Below are positions 1-8,544 of a DNA stretch of 33,666 nt, in pieces. Numbering within the stretch: position 1 is the first letter of the stretch; the number at the start of each line of letters is the position of its first letter. This stretch comes from an uncultured Rubritalea sp. (GTDB lineage: Bacteria; Verrucomicrobiota; Verrucomicrobiia; Verrucomicrobiales; Akkermansiaceae): the NCBI GenBank assembly GCA_937981665.1, contig CALJOJ010000093.1, positions 1 to 33,666 on the forward strand. The letters run 5' to 3'. Below the pieces are notes generated by a model. That model did not search any database. It was given only the letters and a program-made list of their open reading frames with translations, and was not told the origin of the DNA. Position numbers and translations under genes: made by a program.

Positions 1-480
1 ACTTTTTTCATCAACTAGGATAGCTCTGAGATCATCGTAATTAGGTTCTGGTGTGTCTAGCTCTAGCACTGCTTTGTCGTAATTACGGACGGTCGAATCC
101 GAGATACTAAAACGTTTTGCTATTTGACTAGCAGGAGCTACTGAAGCCCATGAACTGACAGCTCTCATGAGCCTCCATGTTGCTTTCCTTGTTGGATGAA
201 TCTCCTTTGGTCGGGTGGTCACAAATGCCTTACAAGATTTGCACCTGCCTTGTATTGTAGGAAAGATAATGAATGTCATTTTAGCTTCTAACAAAGGTAA
301 ATCACGAGCTACGTTTTGACTCTTTTTATTCTTCGGAAGAACGCTATTACAGCAAGGGCATTTAGGAGGAATACGCTCATCGAACCTTAGTTTGACTTGC
401 ACACAACTCTCCTCGCATCTAAGCTCTGTGACGATGTATCCTTTGAATCTACATAATGCTTTGAAATTTATGGTTTTCAC
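1..480 (-). CDS. ISL3-family transposase, N-terminal part (cut by window edge)
   Basis: The reading frame is open from a stop near 509 to the window edge. A GTG at 478-480 is the most natural start (VKTINFKALCRFKG), giving 160 codons in view. The protein shows the expected ISL3 order. First comes a zinc ribbon (CPCC at residues 41-44, paired with GRCKSC ending at residue 83). Next is a helix-turn-helix region at about 100-140 (WASVAPASQIAKRFSISDST). The last residues in view, ILVDEKS, look like the start of the catalytic DDE domain with its first Asp. The family cuts and pastes DNA between short inverted repeats. The rest of the catalytic domain lies outside the window, so activity cannot be judged. 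No stop codon or frameshift is seen in the visible part. Confidence 0.85.
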   Translation of the reverse strand, partial: MKTINFKALCRFKGYIVTELRCEESCVQVKLRFDERIPPKCPCCNSVLPKNKKSQNVARDLPLLEAKMTFIIFPTIQGRCKSCKAFVTTRPKEIHPTRKATWRLMRAVSSWASVAPASQIAKRFSISDSTVRNYDKAVLELDTPEPNYDDLRAILVDEKS

Positions 481-586
481 ACACCTTTGAAGCACGATTC
501 TTAGGATACATCACTTCAAATCGTCATGCTTTGCGTGCGAAGAGCGGTTTTTAGTATTAGCACATTAGCCGTGCGGTTACTCTCCG
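1..586 (-). mobile_element. ISL3-like insertion sequence, 5' end only
   Basis: The window begins inside an insertion sequence read on the minus strand. It contains the N-terminal 160 codons of an ISL3-type transposase and roughly 100 bp of leader. The outer end is placed near 586 because the neighbouring restriction gene loses its expected reading there, and ISL3 elements usually have a leader of this size. An alternative end near 547, where the minus strand reads CCGCTCTTCG, cannot be excluded. The A/T-rich stretch just outside (587-592) would suit the 8-bp AT-rich target duplication known for this family. The other end is outside the window, so neither the inverted repeat nor the duplication can be confirmed. 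Confidence 0.7.
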
Positions 587-1345
587 AAAAAAGGTTACAG
601 GTACAGGGGTCTTGGACTGCTGGGTCCACTCGGTGAGGGTCTGGGAGAGGAGTGAGAGGCTGGGGACGAGGAAGAGGACGCGTTTGTTTTTGCCTGCGAT
701 TTCTTCTGCTATTTTGAGGCTGGTGAATGTCTTGCCGGTGCCACATGCCATGATGAGCTTGCTAAGATCTTCGGTTTTTAACCCTGCGAGGACGTTGTTG
801 AGAGCGAATTGCTGGTGTGGGCGGAGTGGGTATTTGGGCTTGAGGGTGGGCTTCTGTGATGGCTGGTATTTTGCCCAGTCGATCTGGCTGTTTTCGAGAT
901 CGTGAAGGTCTATCTTGGAGATGGGGATTTGCTGACCGTGGAGTGCTTTTTCGGCGTTGTCTGTCCAGTGGTTACTGGTGGTGACGATGAAGCGATTGGT
1001 AAATGGCTTCTGACCAGAGGCGGTGAAGAAGCTGTCGATGTCAGATTTCTTGATGCGGTAGTCTTCTGCGTAGCATTTACACTGGATGGCGTAATACTCA
1101 TCTGTGCCTTTTACGCCGTTAGTCTTGGCGACTAGGTCTATGCCGGTGTCTCTGGCGTCTAGACCTTGTTCCTTAGCCCAGTCTGCGTAGAGCCAGACTT
1201 GGCTGAAGAGTTCGCTGTAGCTAGCTTCGTAGCGGAGGTAGGTGAGGATGAGTTCTTCGAAGTAGGTTCCTTTTTCACGTTCAGTCTTGGAAGATGCGCG
1301 ATATTGGCTGAGAATCTGAGTGAGTGGAGAATCCGTTTTCGACAT
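557..1345 (-). pseudogene. Truncated type ISP-like restriction-modification helicase/nuclease
   Basis: The first ~250 residues match the front of large single-chain restriction-modification enzymes (COG4889; type ISP, like LlaGI and LlaBIII). A start region with EREKGTYFEELI is followed by a Mrr-like PD-(D/E)XK nuclease (GID at 68-70, QCK at 88-90). A helicase start follows, with LRPHQQFAL and a Walker A motif ACGTGKT at 200-206. Full-length relatives are about 1500 residues and carry a helicase, methyltransferase and target-recognition domain. Here the frame ends at 262 residues, just where the insertion sequence begins, and the last dozen residues (RRVTARLMC) are probably read from IS sequence. 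The nuclease fold is intact but the motor and methyltransferase are separated or lost, so the enzyme should be dead. The start at 1345 is an ATG 61 bp after the thioredoxin-like gene on the same strand. Confidence 0.8.
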
Positions 1346-1406
1346 ACGATGGCCTTTATATAATAAGAGGTTACTTGGCTAGTATGAAAGTGGGAAGATT
1401 AAGTTG

Positions 1407-2600
1407 TTATTTCTTAGCTAGCTGGGTGAGGTTTTTTGTGAGGGTTTCTCCTGAGACTGTGCCGAAGCGTTTGAGTTCTTTTCCTTCGCTGTTTAGGATG
1501 ATGAATGTTGGGTATGAGGTGACTTTGTGCTTTGCTACGAGGTCTCTTTCTTTATCACCATCTAGTTTTAGCCAGATGTAGTCTTTACTAGCCTCGACGA
1601 TTCGTTTCTGCGGGAGGACATATGAGTTAATGACTTTACATGGGCCACACCATGTAGTTTCAAACTTCAGGATGAGGTTTTTCTTCTCATCGGCGGCTTG
1701 TTTTGTGGCGGCTGCGTGGTCTGTTAGGGTGGTGAATGGCTTGTCGGCACGGGGTTGCTTTTTATCTTCGAACCAAAAGTCGCGCTTTTCGGTGTCTTCT
1801 TTGAGTGTTAGTTTGGTGTTGAATTTCTTCAAGATGGCGGAGCTTCCTTTCGCTGATGTTACTATGATGTTCCATGCTGAGCCGTTTGCCCAGTTGTAGT
1901 CTTTGATGGTGCGTGATCTGTTGTCTGCTCGTTTGGCGTCTTTTGTTTTGATGATCCAGCGATCGTTGGTGCTGATGGAGGCGTCATTGGTGAGGTCGTG
2001 TAGTAGGACCAGATAGGTGGTGCCATCAATGGTGACTTCTCCATCATAGGTGTAGTATCCGAACCACTGAATTTTTTCAGGTGTAGTGTTTTCTTCTGTC
2101 CAGATGAGTCTGACGGTTGCCTTGAGGTCTCCGTCTTTCGGGAGGTTTTCCATGTCGACGTGAGGTCCCATGAGGTGGGTTTCAAAGGATAGGATGAACT
2201 TACCTGTTTTGGATTTACTGAGTGTGTCACTTATGACGGGGCTTTCATTTTGAAATGAGCCGTCTAGGTCTTTGTCTAGAATGAGGGTGTCGTATGTGCC
2301 ATCTTTTTTAGAGCGAGCTACGATGGCTTTCTGAGGATTCTCGGTTCTGATTGGGAAGGTTGCTATCAGGTGGTCGAAGCCGGCGAGTCCAGCGGTGGTA
2401 GTAGCCTCTGCTGGGGTGAGAGGTGAGTATGATCCTTTAGGCGAGCAGTCAGGGAGGATGGGAGATTGTTTGGTTCCCTTGGTGAGGGTGAATGCGTATT
2501 CTCCGTTTTCTGCTGCGTGGAGTGAGGAGGTGGATAGTAGTGTGATACTGAGTGCACTAACTAGGTATTGATATAGTCTGGTGTGTAGTTTATTAATCAT
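1407..2600 (-). CDS. Secreted protein with C-terminal thioredoxin domain
   Basis: This 397-residue protein starts with a signal peptide (basic start, hydrophobic residues 11-28, likely cleavage at SLHA-A). Residues about 30-280 form a region I do not recognise, which includes a DKDLDG stretch at 109-114 resembling a calcium loop. Residues about 290-397 are a thioredoxin fold with the active site WCGPCK (Cys318, Cys321) and a cis-proline in TSYPTF (Pro364). The thioredoxin part suggests a periplasmic disulfide reductase or oxidase like DsbD-gamma or thioredoxin-like lipoproteins. The large front domain may choose its substrate, but that is inference. It is transcribed away from the GbsR-type regulator at 2706, with about 105 bp between starts, so shared control is possible. 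The restriction gene remnant follows it on the same strand. Confidence 0.75.
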   Translation of the reverse strand: MINKLHTRLYQYLVSALSITLLSTSSLHAAENGEYAFTLTKGTKQSPILPDCSPKGSYSPLTPAEATTTAGLAGFDHLIATFPIRTENPQKAIVARSKKDGTYDTLILDKDLDGSFQNESPVISDTLSKSKTGKFILSFETHLMGPHVDMENLPKDGDLKATVRLIWTEENTTPEKIQWFGYYTYDGEVTIDGTTYLVLLHDLTNDASISTNDRWIIKTKDAKRADNRSRTIKDYNWANGSAWNIIVTSAKGSSAILKKFNTKLTLKEDTEKRDFWFEDKKQPRADKPFTTLTDHAAATKQAADEKKNLILKFETTWCGPCKVINSYVLPQKRIVEASKDYIWLKLDGDKERDLVAKHKVTSYPTFIILNSEGKELKRFGTVSGETLTKNLTQLAKK

Positions 2601-2705
2601 AATTACTGGACTGTTGCTTATCTTGTTCAGTGGTCAAGTAAATAGGAAGATAGGTTGTAAACGTGGGTGGGGGACTTTTGCTTGCTAATTAGAGGACTTT
2701 CAGTA

Positions 2706-3257
2706 ATGTTTGAAAATATGAGTGCGCAAGATGATTTTCTAGGAGCTAAGGATGACTTTATTTCGCAGTGGGGAGCCTTGGGTTCTAGCTGGGGGATCAG
2801 TAGAACTATGGCACAGGTGCATGCGTTGTTGATGATCAGCCCAGAGCCAATAAGTACGGATCAGAGTATGGAGGAGCTGCAGATCAGTAGAGGGAATGCG
2901 CACACGAACTTGAAGGAGCTTGTGGGCTGGGGGCTAGTGAAGATCGTGGTGAAGAAGGGGGAGAGAAAAGAGTTTTTTGAGGCGGAGAAGGATGTGTGGA
3001 AAATATTCACGATTGTTCTGCGTGAGCGAAAGCGTAGGGAGATAGATCCTGCGATTGAGCTTCTTAGTGATTGTTCTGAGCGGAGTAAGAATGTGAAGAG
3101 CGCAGAAGGTAAGGCATTCCACAAGCAGATGAATGAGCTAGAGGATTTCGCGGTGTTTGCTAGCCAGGTGGGTGAGACGATCAGTAAGCTGAAGTATGGC
3201 CCTGCTATCAAGTATGCGAATAAGTTTTTGGGGCTATTACCAAAAGATAAATCTTAG
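2706..3257 (+). CDS. GbsR/MarR-type transcriptional regulator
   Basis: A 183-residue protein with a winged helix-turn-helix: AQVHALLMI begins the helix bundle, ISRGNAHTNLKELVGWGLV is the recognition region, and KKGERKEFFEA is the wing. The pattern matches GbsR-like members of the MarR superfamily (dimeric DNA-binding repressors, in Bacillus a choline sensor for glycine betaine genes). The C-terminal half is helical and probably forms the dimer. An upstream in-frame start at 2667 exists, but ATG 2706 has a GAGG about 10 bp ahead and begins the conserved part, so I prefer it. The target is unknown; the divergent thioredoxin-fold gene is the obvious candidate. No betaine or choline gene is in the window. 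Confidence 0.75.
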   Translation: MFENMSAQDDFLGAKDDFISQWGALGSSWGISRTMAQVHALLMISPEPISTDQSMEELQISRGNAHTNLKELVGWGLVKIVVKKGERKEFFEAEKDVWKIFTIVLRERKRREIDPAIELLSDCSERSKNVKSAEGKAFHKQMNELEDFAVFASQVGETISKLKYGPAIKYANKFLGLLPKDKS

Positions 3258-3259
3258 CT

Positions 3260-3288
3260 TTGACATTTGGGCAAAACTGCTCAGCATG
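3260..3288 (+). promoter_or_regulatory. Possible tRNA-Leu promoter
   Basis: A perfect -35 hexamer TTGACA occurs at 3260-3265, 55 bp before the tRNA-Leu gene, directly after the regulator stop codon. The matching -10 (CAGCAT at 3282-3287, spacer 16) is weak, so only the -35 part is convincing. Confidence 0.35.
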
Positions 3289-3320
3289 CGCACGCACTTA
3301 GCTAAGAGCACACATCATAT

Positions 3321-3401
3321 GCCGGTGTGGCGGAATTGGTAGACGCGCTCGATTCAAAATCGAGTTCCTATGGAGTGCGGGTTCGATTCCCGCCACCGGT
3401 A
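3321..3401 (+). tRNA. tRNA-Leu (anticodon CAA)
   Basis: The sequence folds as a class II tRNA. Acceptor GCCGGTG pairs with CACCGGT, using a G-U at the end. The D-arm contains TTGGTAGAC. The anticodon arm CTCGA-TTCAAAA-TCGAG gives anticodon CAA. A variable arm TTCCTATGGAGT follows, then a T-arm GCGGG-TTCGATT-CCCGC. The discriminator is A. The 3' CCA is not encoded, since TTTTT follows. It reads UUG leucine codons. Confidence 0.95.
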
Positions 3402-3575
3402 TTTTTAGATGATGAATTGAGTTATTTTTAGGCTAAGTCAGGGTTGGGTTTCTCATTTTTTAGGCTAGATTGTATTATGGAGGAGTAAATATTGACTGTG
3501 AATGAGAAAGATAGTTCATATTTCTGGTAATCAAGGTATTGCCTCATGGTGATTGGTGTGTTTAAACAGTCAGTA

Positions 3576-4667
3576 ATGGAAGCAATACGACTAGAAAAGG
3601 TACGCAAAAGATACGGTAAGGGTGTGCTTGCGCTTGATAAAGTGAGCCTGACTATCGAGGAAGGTGAGCTGTTTTTTTTATTAGGACCTAGTGGCTGTGG
3701 AAAGACGACGTTGTTGCGATCTATTGCTGGTCTAGAGAGACCGAATACAGGAAGAATATATTTTGGTGAGAGGAATATCACTGATGTTCCTACGCATAAG
3801 CGTGAGGCTGCGATGATGTTCCAGTCCTATGCGCTATGGCCGCATATGACGGTGGGTGAGAATGTGGCATTTGGTCTCGAGGAGCGAGGCATAGATGGTG
3901 ATGAGCTAGTGGATAGAACACTGGAAGCTCTGGCTGGTGTACAGCTGGAAGGTTATGAGGATAGAAAGATAGAGGAACTGTCTGGTGGTCAGCAGCAGCG
4001 AGTGGCACTAGCGAGAGCACTGGTGGTGCGTCCTAAATGTCTATTACTTGATGAGCCATTGTCGAATCTTGATACTCAGCTTAGAGTAGAGATGCGTGGT
4101 GAGATCCGTAGGATTGTAAAGGATTATGGCTTAACGGCAGTCTATGTGACGCATGATAAAGAAGAGGCGCTTTCTATCGCAGATAAGATAGCGGTGATCA
4201 ATGATGGTAGGATAGAGCAGGTGGGAACGCCTGATCAGATCTACCGTGAACCAGAGACGAAGCATGTTGCGGCCTTTATGGGAGAGGTGAATTTCCTCAA
4301 AGGGAAAGTGGACTGGGTGGTGAAGGATACTGAGGACGAATATGTGGTGCGCGTGCTGACTGATGCAGGAGAAATCCTCCAAGGTAAGGTAACTGAACCA
4401 GGCTGGAGGCCACAAGTTGGTGAGACATTGTCAGCAGCGTTACGTCCTGAGGTGTTGAGATTTGATGATAGTGGTGACGTGATCAACCAGATTCAAGGTA
4501 AGGTGCTAGAGCGAGTCTACCAGGGGCCGACTATTCAGTACCTGATCAGAACAGAGATAGGAGTCTATCTTCAGGTGGCGGTGATGAATCCTCGTAAGCT
4601 GGTAGAGCCTGGTGATATGGTCTCTATCACAGCGAGACAGCAAGATGTAGTAATGCTAAGACCATGA
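3576..4667 (+). CDS. ABC transporter ATP-binding protein (iron(III)/spermidine type)
   Basis: This 363-residue ATPase powers an importer at the inner membrane. Walker A is GPSGCGKTT (37-45), the Q-loop Gln is at 83, the signature is LSGGQQQRVALARAL (135-149), Walker B is CLLLDEPLSNLD (155-166), and the H-loop is VTHD (His193). A C-terminal TOBE-like region of about 120 residues follows, as in FbpC, PotA and AfuC. The start at 3576 (MEAIRLEKV) is preferred because family proteins begin there; an in-frame start at 3546 would add ten unrelated residues. The stop overlaps the next gene by 4 bp (ATGA), so the three genes form an operon. A possible promoter TTGACT is at 3492-3497, but no good -10 follows. 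The neighbours favour ferric iron or a similar anion-type substrate over polyamine, at moderate certainty. Confidence 0.9.
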   Translation: MEAIRLEKVRKRYGKGVLALDKVSLTIEEGELFFLLGPSGCGKTTLLRSIAGLERPNTGRIYFGERNITDVPTHKREAAMMFQSYALWPHMTVGENVAFGLEERGIDGDELVDRTLEALAGVQLEGYEDRKIEELSGGQQQRVALARALVVRPKCLLLDEPLSNLDTQLRVEMRGEIRRIVKDYGLTAVYVTHDKEEALSIADKIAVINDGRIEQVGTPDQIYREPETKHVAAFMGEVNFLKGKVDWVVKDTEDEYVVRVLTDAGEILQGKVTEPGWRPQVGETLSAALRPEVLRFDDSGDVINQIQGKVLERVYQGPTIQYLIRTEIGVYLQVAVMNPRKLVEPGDMVSITARQQDVVMLRP

Positions 4668-6202
4668 TCAAGAGCTTATATAAAAAGGAAGTGATCGTGA
4701 TCCTAGCTATGTTGTTAGTAGCTGTGGCTCCATTATTACTGCAGAAGAGTGAGTTGATGTCGACTCGCGATGCCGAGTCTGATGCTAAGCTTGTGGTGAT
4801 GACTCCTCATAATGAGAAAGTTCGTAGAGAATTCGGTGCGGCATTTACAGCTCATTGGAAGAAGAAGACGGGCAGGGATCTCTTTATTGAATGGCGTACA
4901 CCATGCGGATCTAGTGAGATAAGTATAGAGGTAGAGGCTAAATTTAACCGAGCTAAGGAAAAGGGAGAAAAGGGGATAGGGCTGGACGTGATGTTTGGTG
5001 GTGGTTCATATTTATTTAAGAAAATGGCTGCGAATGACAGATTTCAGAAGCTAGATGTCTTTGAGTCTAACGAGGCATGGTTTGATAGAAAGAAGGGGAT
5101 TCGTCAGAGTTTTACTGGTGAGGATTGTTACGATAAGGAGCATCGATGGGTCGGGGTATGTTTATCAAGTTTTGGAATTTGTTATAATGTGGACAGGCTG
5201 GAGAAGCTAGGTATTGATGCTCCTGAGACATGGGATGATTTAGGAGATGTTAAGTTTTATGGTCATTTAGCGATAGCAGATCCGATGCAGAACGTGAGTA
5301 TGGCTAAGGCATTTGAGTTATTGATCCAGCAGAAGATTCGTCATGAGTTAGATACTGTTCAGAGAGAGCCTGGCGAGAGCCGTGAGCAGATGCTTGAGCG
5401 TGCTAAGAGTGTGGGCTGGACGAAAGGTCTGCAGCTTATCCAGAAGATATCAGCGAATGCTAGATACTTCACAGATAAGGCGAGTCAGATCCCTCATAAT
5501 GTGGCACAGGGTGATGCTGTAGCAGGTATGTGTGTGGATTTTCACGGGAGAACATTTAACGAAAAATTTAAGAAGGAAGACGGCACGAGTAGGCTACAGT
5601 GGATCGCTCCGAAGGCGGGGACGAGCACTAGTGTGGATCCAGTAGCGGTGATGATTGGGGCGCCTAATGAAGCGATCGCTCAGGAGTTTGTTAAATTTCT
5701 AATCAGTGATGAAGGTCAGCTGATATGGAATAGTAAGCCCGGGTCACCGAATGGACCTCAGTACGCTGCGCTCCGGAGACTACCTGTGAGGCAGGGGGTA
5801 TACACGCCAGAGCATCTAAAATATTTTACTGATCCTGAGGTGATGCCTTATGAAGGTAAACCAGACTTTATCTATGAGCCTGGTATCACAGCTGAGTTAT
5901 TCCAGGCGCTGCGTCATGCGGTGAAAGTGATGTGCATTGACACTCATGACGAGCTTCGTGAGGCTAGGGGTACATTGATAGCCTCTAGACGTGATGACGG
6001 AAGTATACCCCCTAAGGCACTGTGGAATTTCAGTGAGGTGAGATTATTTTCTTACAAGAAGACCTTCGAGCTGAAGAGATTACTTGATAAAAAATCAAAT
6101 AAAGAGGGGGCTATGATGCTTTTGGAAAAAATGAACAGAGACTCTGCCCAGTTCCGTAGATCATATGAGGACTCGCAAAAGCTAGCAAGACAAGACAGGT
6201 AG
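4664..6202 (+). CDS. ABC transporter substrate-binding protein (AfuA-like)
   Basis: The 512-residue protein begins with a basic tip and one hydrophobic segment (about residues 9-27) that acts as signal peptide or anchor. No lipobox is seen. The body is a type 2 periplasmic binding fold: LVVMTPHNEKVRREF starts the first lobe, GIGLDVMFGGGSYLFKKMA the ligand-facing region, and VGVCLSSFGICYNVDRLEKLGI the crossover typical of COG1840 proteins. SPNGPQYAALRRLPVR lies towards the end. It is longer than usual (most are 330-380 residues), with about 100 extra helical, charged residues at the C-terminus. It delivers a ligand to the permease encoded next, 11 bp downstream. Fe(III) is the usual ligand of such a set, but I cannot assign metal ligands. 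Confidence 0.8.
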   Translation: MIKSLYKKEVIVILAMLLVAVAPLLLQKSELMSTRDAESDAKLVVMTPHNEKVRREFGAAFTAHWKKKTGRDLFIEWRTPCGSSEISIEVEAKFNRAKEKGEKGIGLDVMFGGGSYLFKKMAANDRFQKLDVFESNEAWFDRKKGIRQSFTGEDCYDKEHRWVGVCLSSFGICYNVDRLEKLGIDAPETWDDLGDVKFYGHLAIADPMQNVSMAKAFELLIQQKIRHELDTVQREPGESREQMLERAKSVGWTKGLQLIQKISANARYFTDKASQIPHNVAQGDAVAGMCVDFHGRTFNEKFKKEDGTSRLQWIAPKAGTSTSVDPVAVMIGAPNEAIAQEFVKFLISDEGQLIWNSKPGSPNGPQYAALRRLPVRQGVYTPEHLKYFTDPEVMPYEGKPDFIYEPGITAELFQALRHAVKVMCIDTHDELREARGTLIASRRDDGSIPPKALWNFSEVRLFSYKKTFELKRLLDKKSNKEGAMMLLEKMNRDSAQFRRSYEDSQKLARQDR

Positions 6203-6213
6203 ATACCAATACG

Positions 6214-7917
6214 ATGAATAACAAACTCGCGATAATTATTACTGTCATAGTGACACTCTTCTTTGGTGTTTTCTTTATCTACCCAGTAGTGGATATCCTC
6301 AAGGAAGCATTCACTGCAGATGACGGAGTAGGGGGCACGTCCTTTACATGGGACTACATGTTCACTGTGTTTGGTAATCCTATTTACCTAGAAGGTCTAT
6401 GGAATGCGTTTGCGATTGGTGTGATGAGTACGATTGTTACGTTTTTGATCGCTCTACCTTTAGCGCTTGCAGCTTACCGCTGGGTGTTTCCTGGTAAGAA
6501 ATGGTTATCTGTATTGATTCTTGCTCCACTAGTATTGCCTCCATTTGTGGGAGCAGTTGGGGTGAAGCATATCTTAGGTGTAGAGGGTGCTTTGAATGCA
6601 TTCTTGATAGATTTCATGTTAATGGATGCGAATAGTCCTACTGACTGGCTGGGCAAAAGTAAGTTTTGGGGAGTTGTGTTGATGAATGCTCTGCACTTGT
6701 ATCCTATTCTCTTTATGAACGTTCTAGCTGCGCTTCATAAACTGGACCCTGCGATGGAGCAAGCTGCTCAGAACTTAGGAGCTTCTCCTTGGAAGAGATT
6801 CAGAAAGATCACAATGCCGCTCTGTATGCCTGGTATTTTTGCTGGTGCAGCGATCGTGTTTATCTGGTCGTTTACTGAACTAGGAGTACCACTCGTTTTT
6901 GAATATAGTCGGGTAGCTCCAGTGCAGATCTATGAAGGGATAACAGACCTCACAGGGAATCCTACTCCATATGCCTTAGTCTCTATAATGCTGGTGATCT
7001 CTCTCGGAGTATTTCTTGTTAGTAAACTGGTGCTCGGTAAGAATGCTCTGGGTTATTCGGGTCGAGCTAAAGCTCGTTATGCTGAGAAGACTCTGAGTGG
7101 ACTATGGGGATGGGGTATGTCTACGGCCTTTATCTTAGTCTTCGCGATCGCCGCTATACCGCATTTCGGGGTGATTTTTCTGTCGGTTTCTGGTGACTGG
7201 TATGGGACTATTTTACCTGAAAGTATGACGTTAGCTCATTATGGTGATGGGCTTGGTCATTCGGTTGTGGTGGGTAGTATTCGAAATAGTTTGTTATATT
7301 CATTTGGAGCTACTGCAGTGAATGTAGTACTAGGCTTAGCTATCGCGTGGGTGATCGTAAGAAGTACTGTATGGGGGAGAAGTGTTTTGGACGCATTGAT
7401 GATGTTGCCACTTGCAGTTCCTGGCTTGGTGCTCGCATTTGGATATCTTTCACTCAGTGATGGAGTCTTTAGTCCGCTCATGGGAGCTACTGGTGATCCT
7501 ATGGTGTTGTTGATTTTAGTATACGCAATTAGGCGCTTGCCATTCATTGTAAGAGCCGCTGTAGCTGGTCTGCAGCTGAGTGACCCTGTACTCGAAGAGA
7601 CTGCGAGAACAATGGGAGCAAGCCCAGGTAGAACCTTCATGCGTATTGGACTACCATTGATTGGTTCCAGTCTATCCGCAGGTGCTATTCTTGCCTTCGC
7701 ATTCTCGATGCTCGAGGTTACCGATAGTCTTATCCTCGCGCAGCAAACTGAACACTACCCTATCACGAAAGCAATCTATGTACTACTTAGCATGCTAGGT
7801 AATGGCCAAGAAGTAGCTGCATCACTCGGTGTCTGGGCGATGACATTCCTGGGGATATCAATCGGTGCTGCCTTCGTCCTAGTAGGAAGAAAATGTGGTG
7901 GTATGTTTAGGTTGTAA
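6214..7917 (+). CDS. ABC transporter permease, two fused permease domains (FbpB-like)
   Basis: The 567-residue inner-membrane protein is two binding-protein-dependent permease domains in one chain, with about 12 membrane helices. Each half holds an EAA motif for docking the ATPase: EQAAQNLGAS at 182-191 and EETARTMGAS at 461-470. This fused form is typical of ferric ion importers (FbpB, AfuB, SfuB), so one chain makes the whole pore. It is the third gene of the operon and has a signal-like first helix (LAIIITVIVTLFFGVFFIYP). The large hydrophilic insertion at residues 131-148 lies between helices of the first half. The gene ends without a clear terminator; a bulged hairpin at about 7921-7957 lacks a T-run. 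Confidence 0.88.
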   Translation: MNNKLAIIITVIVTLFFGVFFIYPVVDILKEAFTADDGVGGTSFTWDYMFTVFGNPIYLEGLWNAFAIGVMSTIVTFLIALPLALAAYRWVFPGKKWLSVLILAPLVLPPFVGAVGVKHILGVEGALNAFLIDFMLMDANSPTDWLGKSKFWGVVLMNALHLYPILFMNVLAALHKLDPAMEQAAQNLGASPWKRFRKITMPLCMPGIFAGAAIVFIWSFTELGVPLVFEYSRVAPVQIYEGITDLTGNPTPYALVSIMLVISLGVFLVSKLVLGKNALGYSGRAKARYAEKTLSGLWGWGMSTAFILVFAIAAIPHFGVIFLSVSGDWYGTILPESMTLAHYGDGLGHSVVVGSIRNSLLYSFGATAVNVVLGLAIAWVIVRSTVWGRSVLDALMMLPLAVPGLVLAFGYLSLSDGVFSPLMGATGDPMVLLILVYAIRRLPFIVRAAVAGLQLSDPVLEETARTMGASPGRTFMRIGLPLIGSSLSAGAILAFAFSMLEVTDSLILAQQTEHYPITKAIYVLLSMLGNGQEVAASLGVWAMTFLGISIGAAFVLVGRKCGGMFRL

Positions 7918-7992
7918 ATCAGAGGCACTGCACAGTTCATGAGCGTGCTTTCTGCGTAGTTTATAAATAACTTAAAGTATTACGTATTGGCA

Positions 7993-8418
7993 ATGTTCAC
8001 CTTTTTCAGATCGCTAGCTATGCCAAGATATTTGACCATAATAAAAATCCCTACCATTTATAAAGTTATGGTAATTCCTACCACGTTGGTTCTCGTGGGG
8101 GCAATAGCATCAGATATGAAAATAGCCTTCTTACCTCTACTTATGCTATTGATTCCTTTTTTAGAGGGGAGTGTTGTTTGGAGATCCTTGTCATATTATA
8201 CTTCGGTTCTACTCTGTTTTGGATTAGCTATGTATATAAATTACTCTTTTTTAGCAATGTTATCTGGTGTAGATAGCCTCTCCGCTTTTGAAGGGTCCAA
8301 CGGTGAAGGGTCACCTATAGTCCCACTGATAGGTATGTTCTTCGTGACTATTCTATTTACTATTCCGTGGAGTATCATTTTTATGAGGGCGCTTAAGGGT
8401 AGTACTGGAGAATGTTAG
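7993..8418 (+). CDS. Small hypothetical membrane protein
   Basis: A 141-residue protein with no family I recognise. Hydrophobic segments lie at about 23-39 (VMVIPTTLVLVGAIAS), 45-57, 65-85 and 110-132, so three or four membrane helices are likely. The loop before the last helix (SAFEGSNGEGSP) is polar and probably faces one side of the membrane. ATG 7993 is taken as the start; a TTG two codons earlier is in frame and also possible. It lies 75 bp after the permease on the same strand, but base composition and loose spacing do not prove it belongs to that operon. It could be a real orphan gene. Confidence 0.5.
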   Translation: MFTFFRSLAMPRYLTIIKIPTIYKVMVIPTTLVLVGAIASDMKIAFLPLLMLLIPFLEGSVVWRSLSYYTSVLLCFGLAMYINYSFLAMLSGVDSLSAFEGSNGEGSPIVPLIGMFFVTILFTIPWSIIFMRALKGSTGEC

Positions 8419-8544
8419 GTAGTCGACTACTTTGAGAGTTTCTTAGATTAATTATTAGCTATTTTACTAAGCTCGTCCAAAATAGGGAATAACTGGTATC
8501 CAAGCTCTAGTTTAAAATGATGCATAATAAACCTAACCGATAAG

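Noticed and set aside
7921..7957. Terminator after the ABC permease
   Set aside because: A bulged 9-bp hairpin can be drawn, but no T-run follows and pairing is imperfect.
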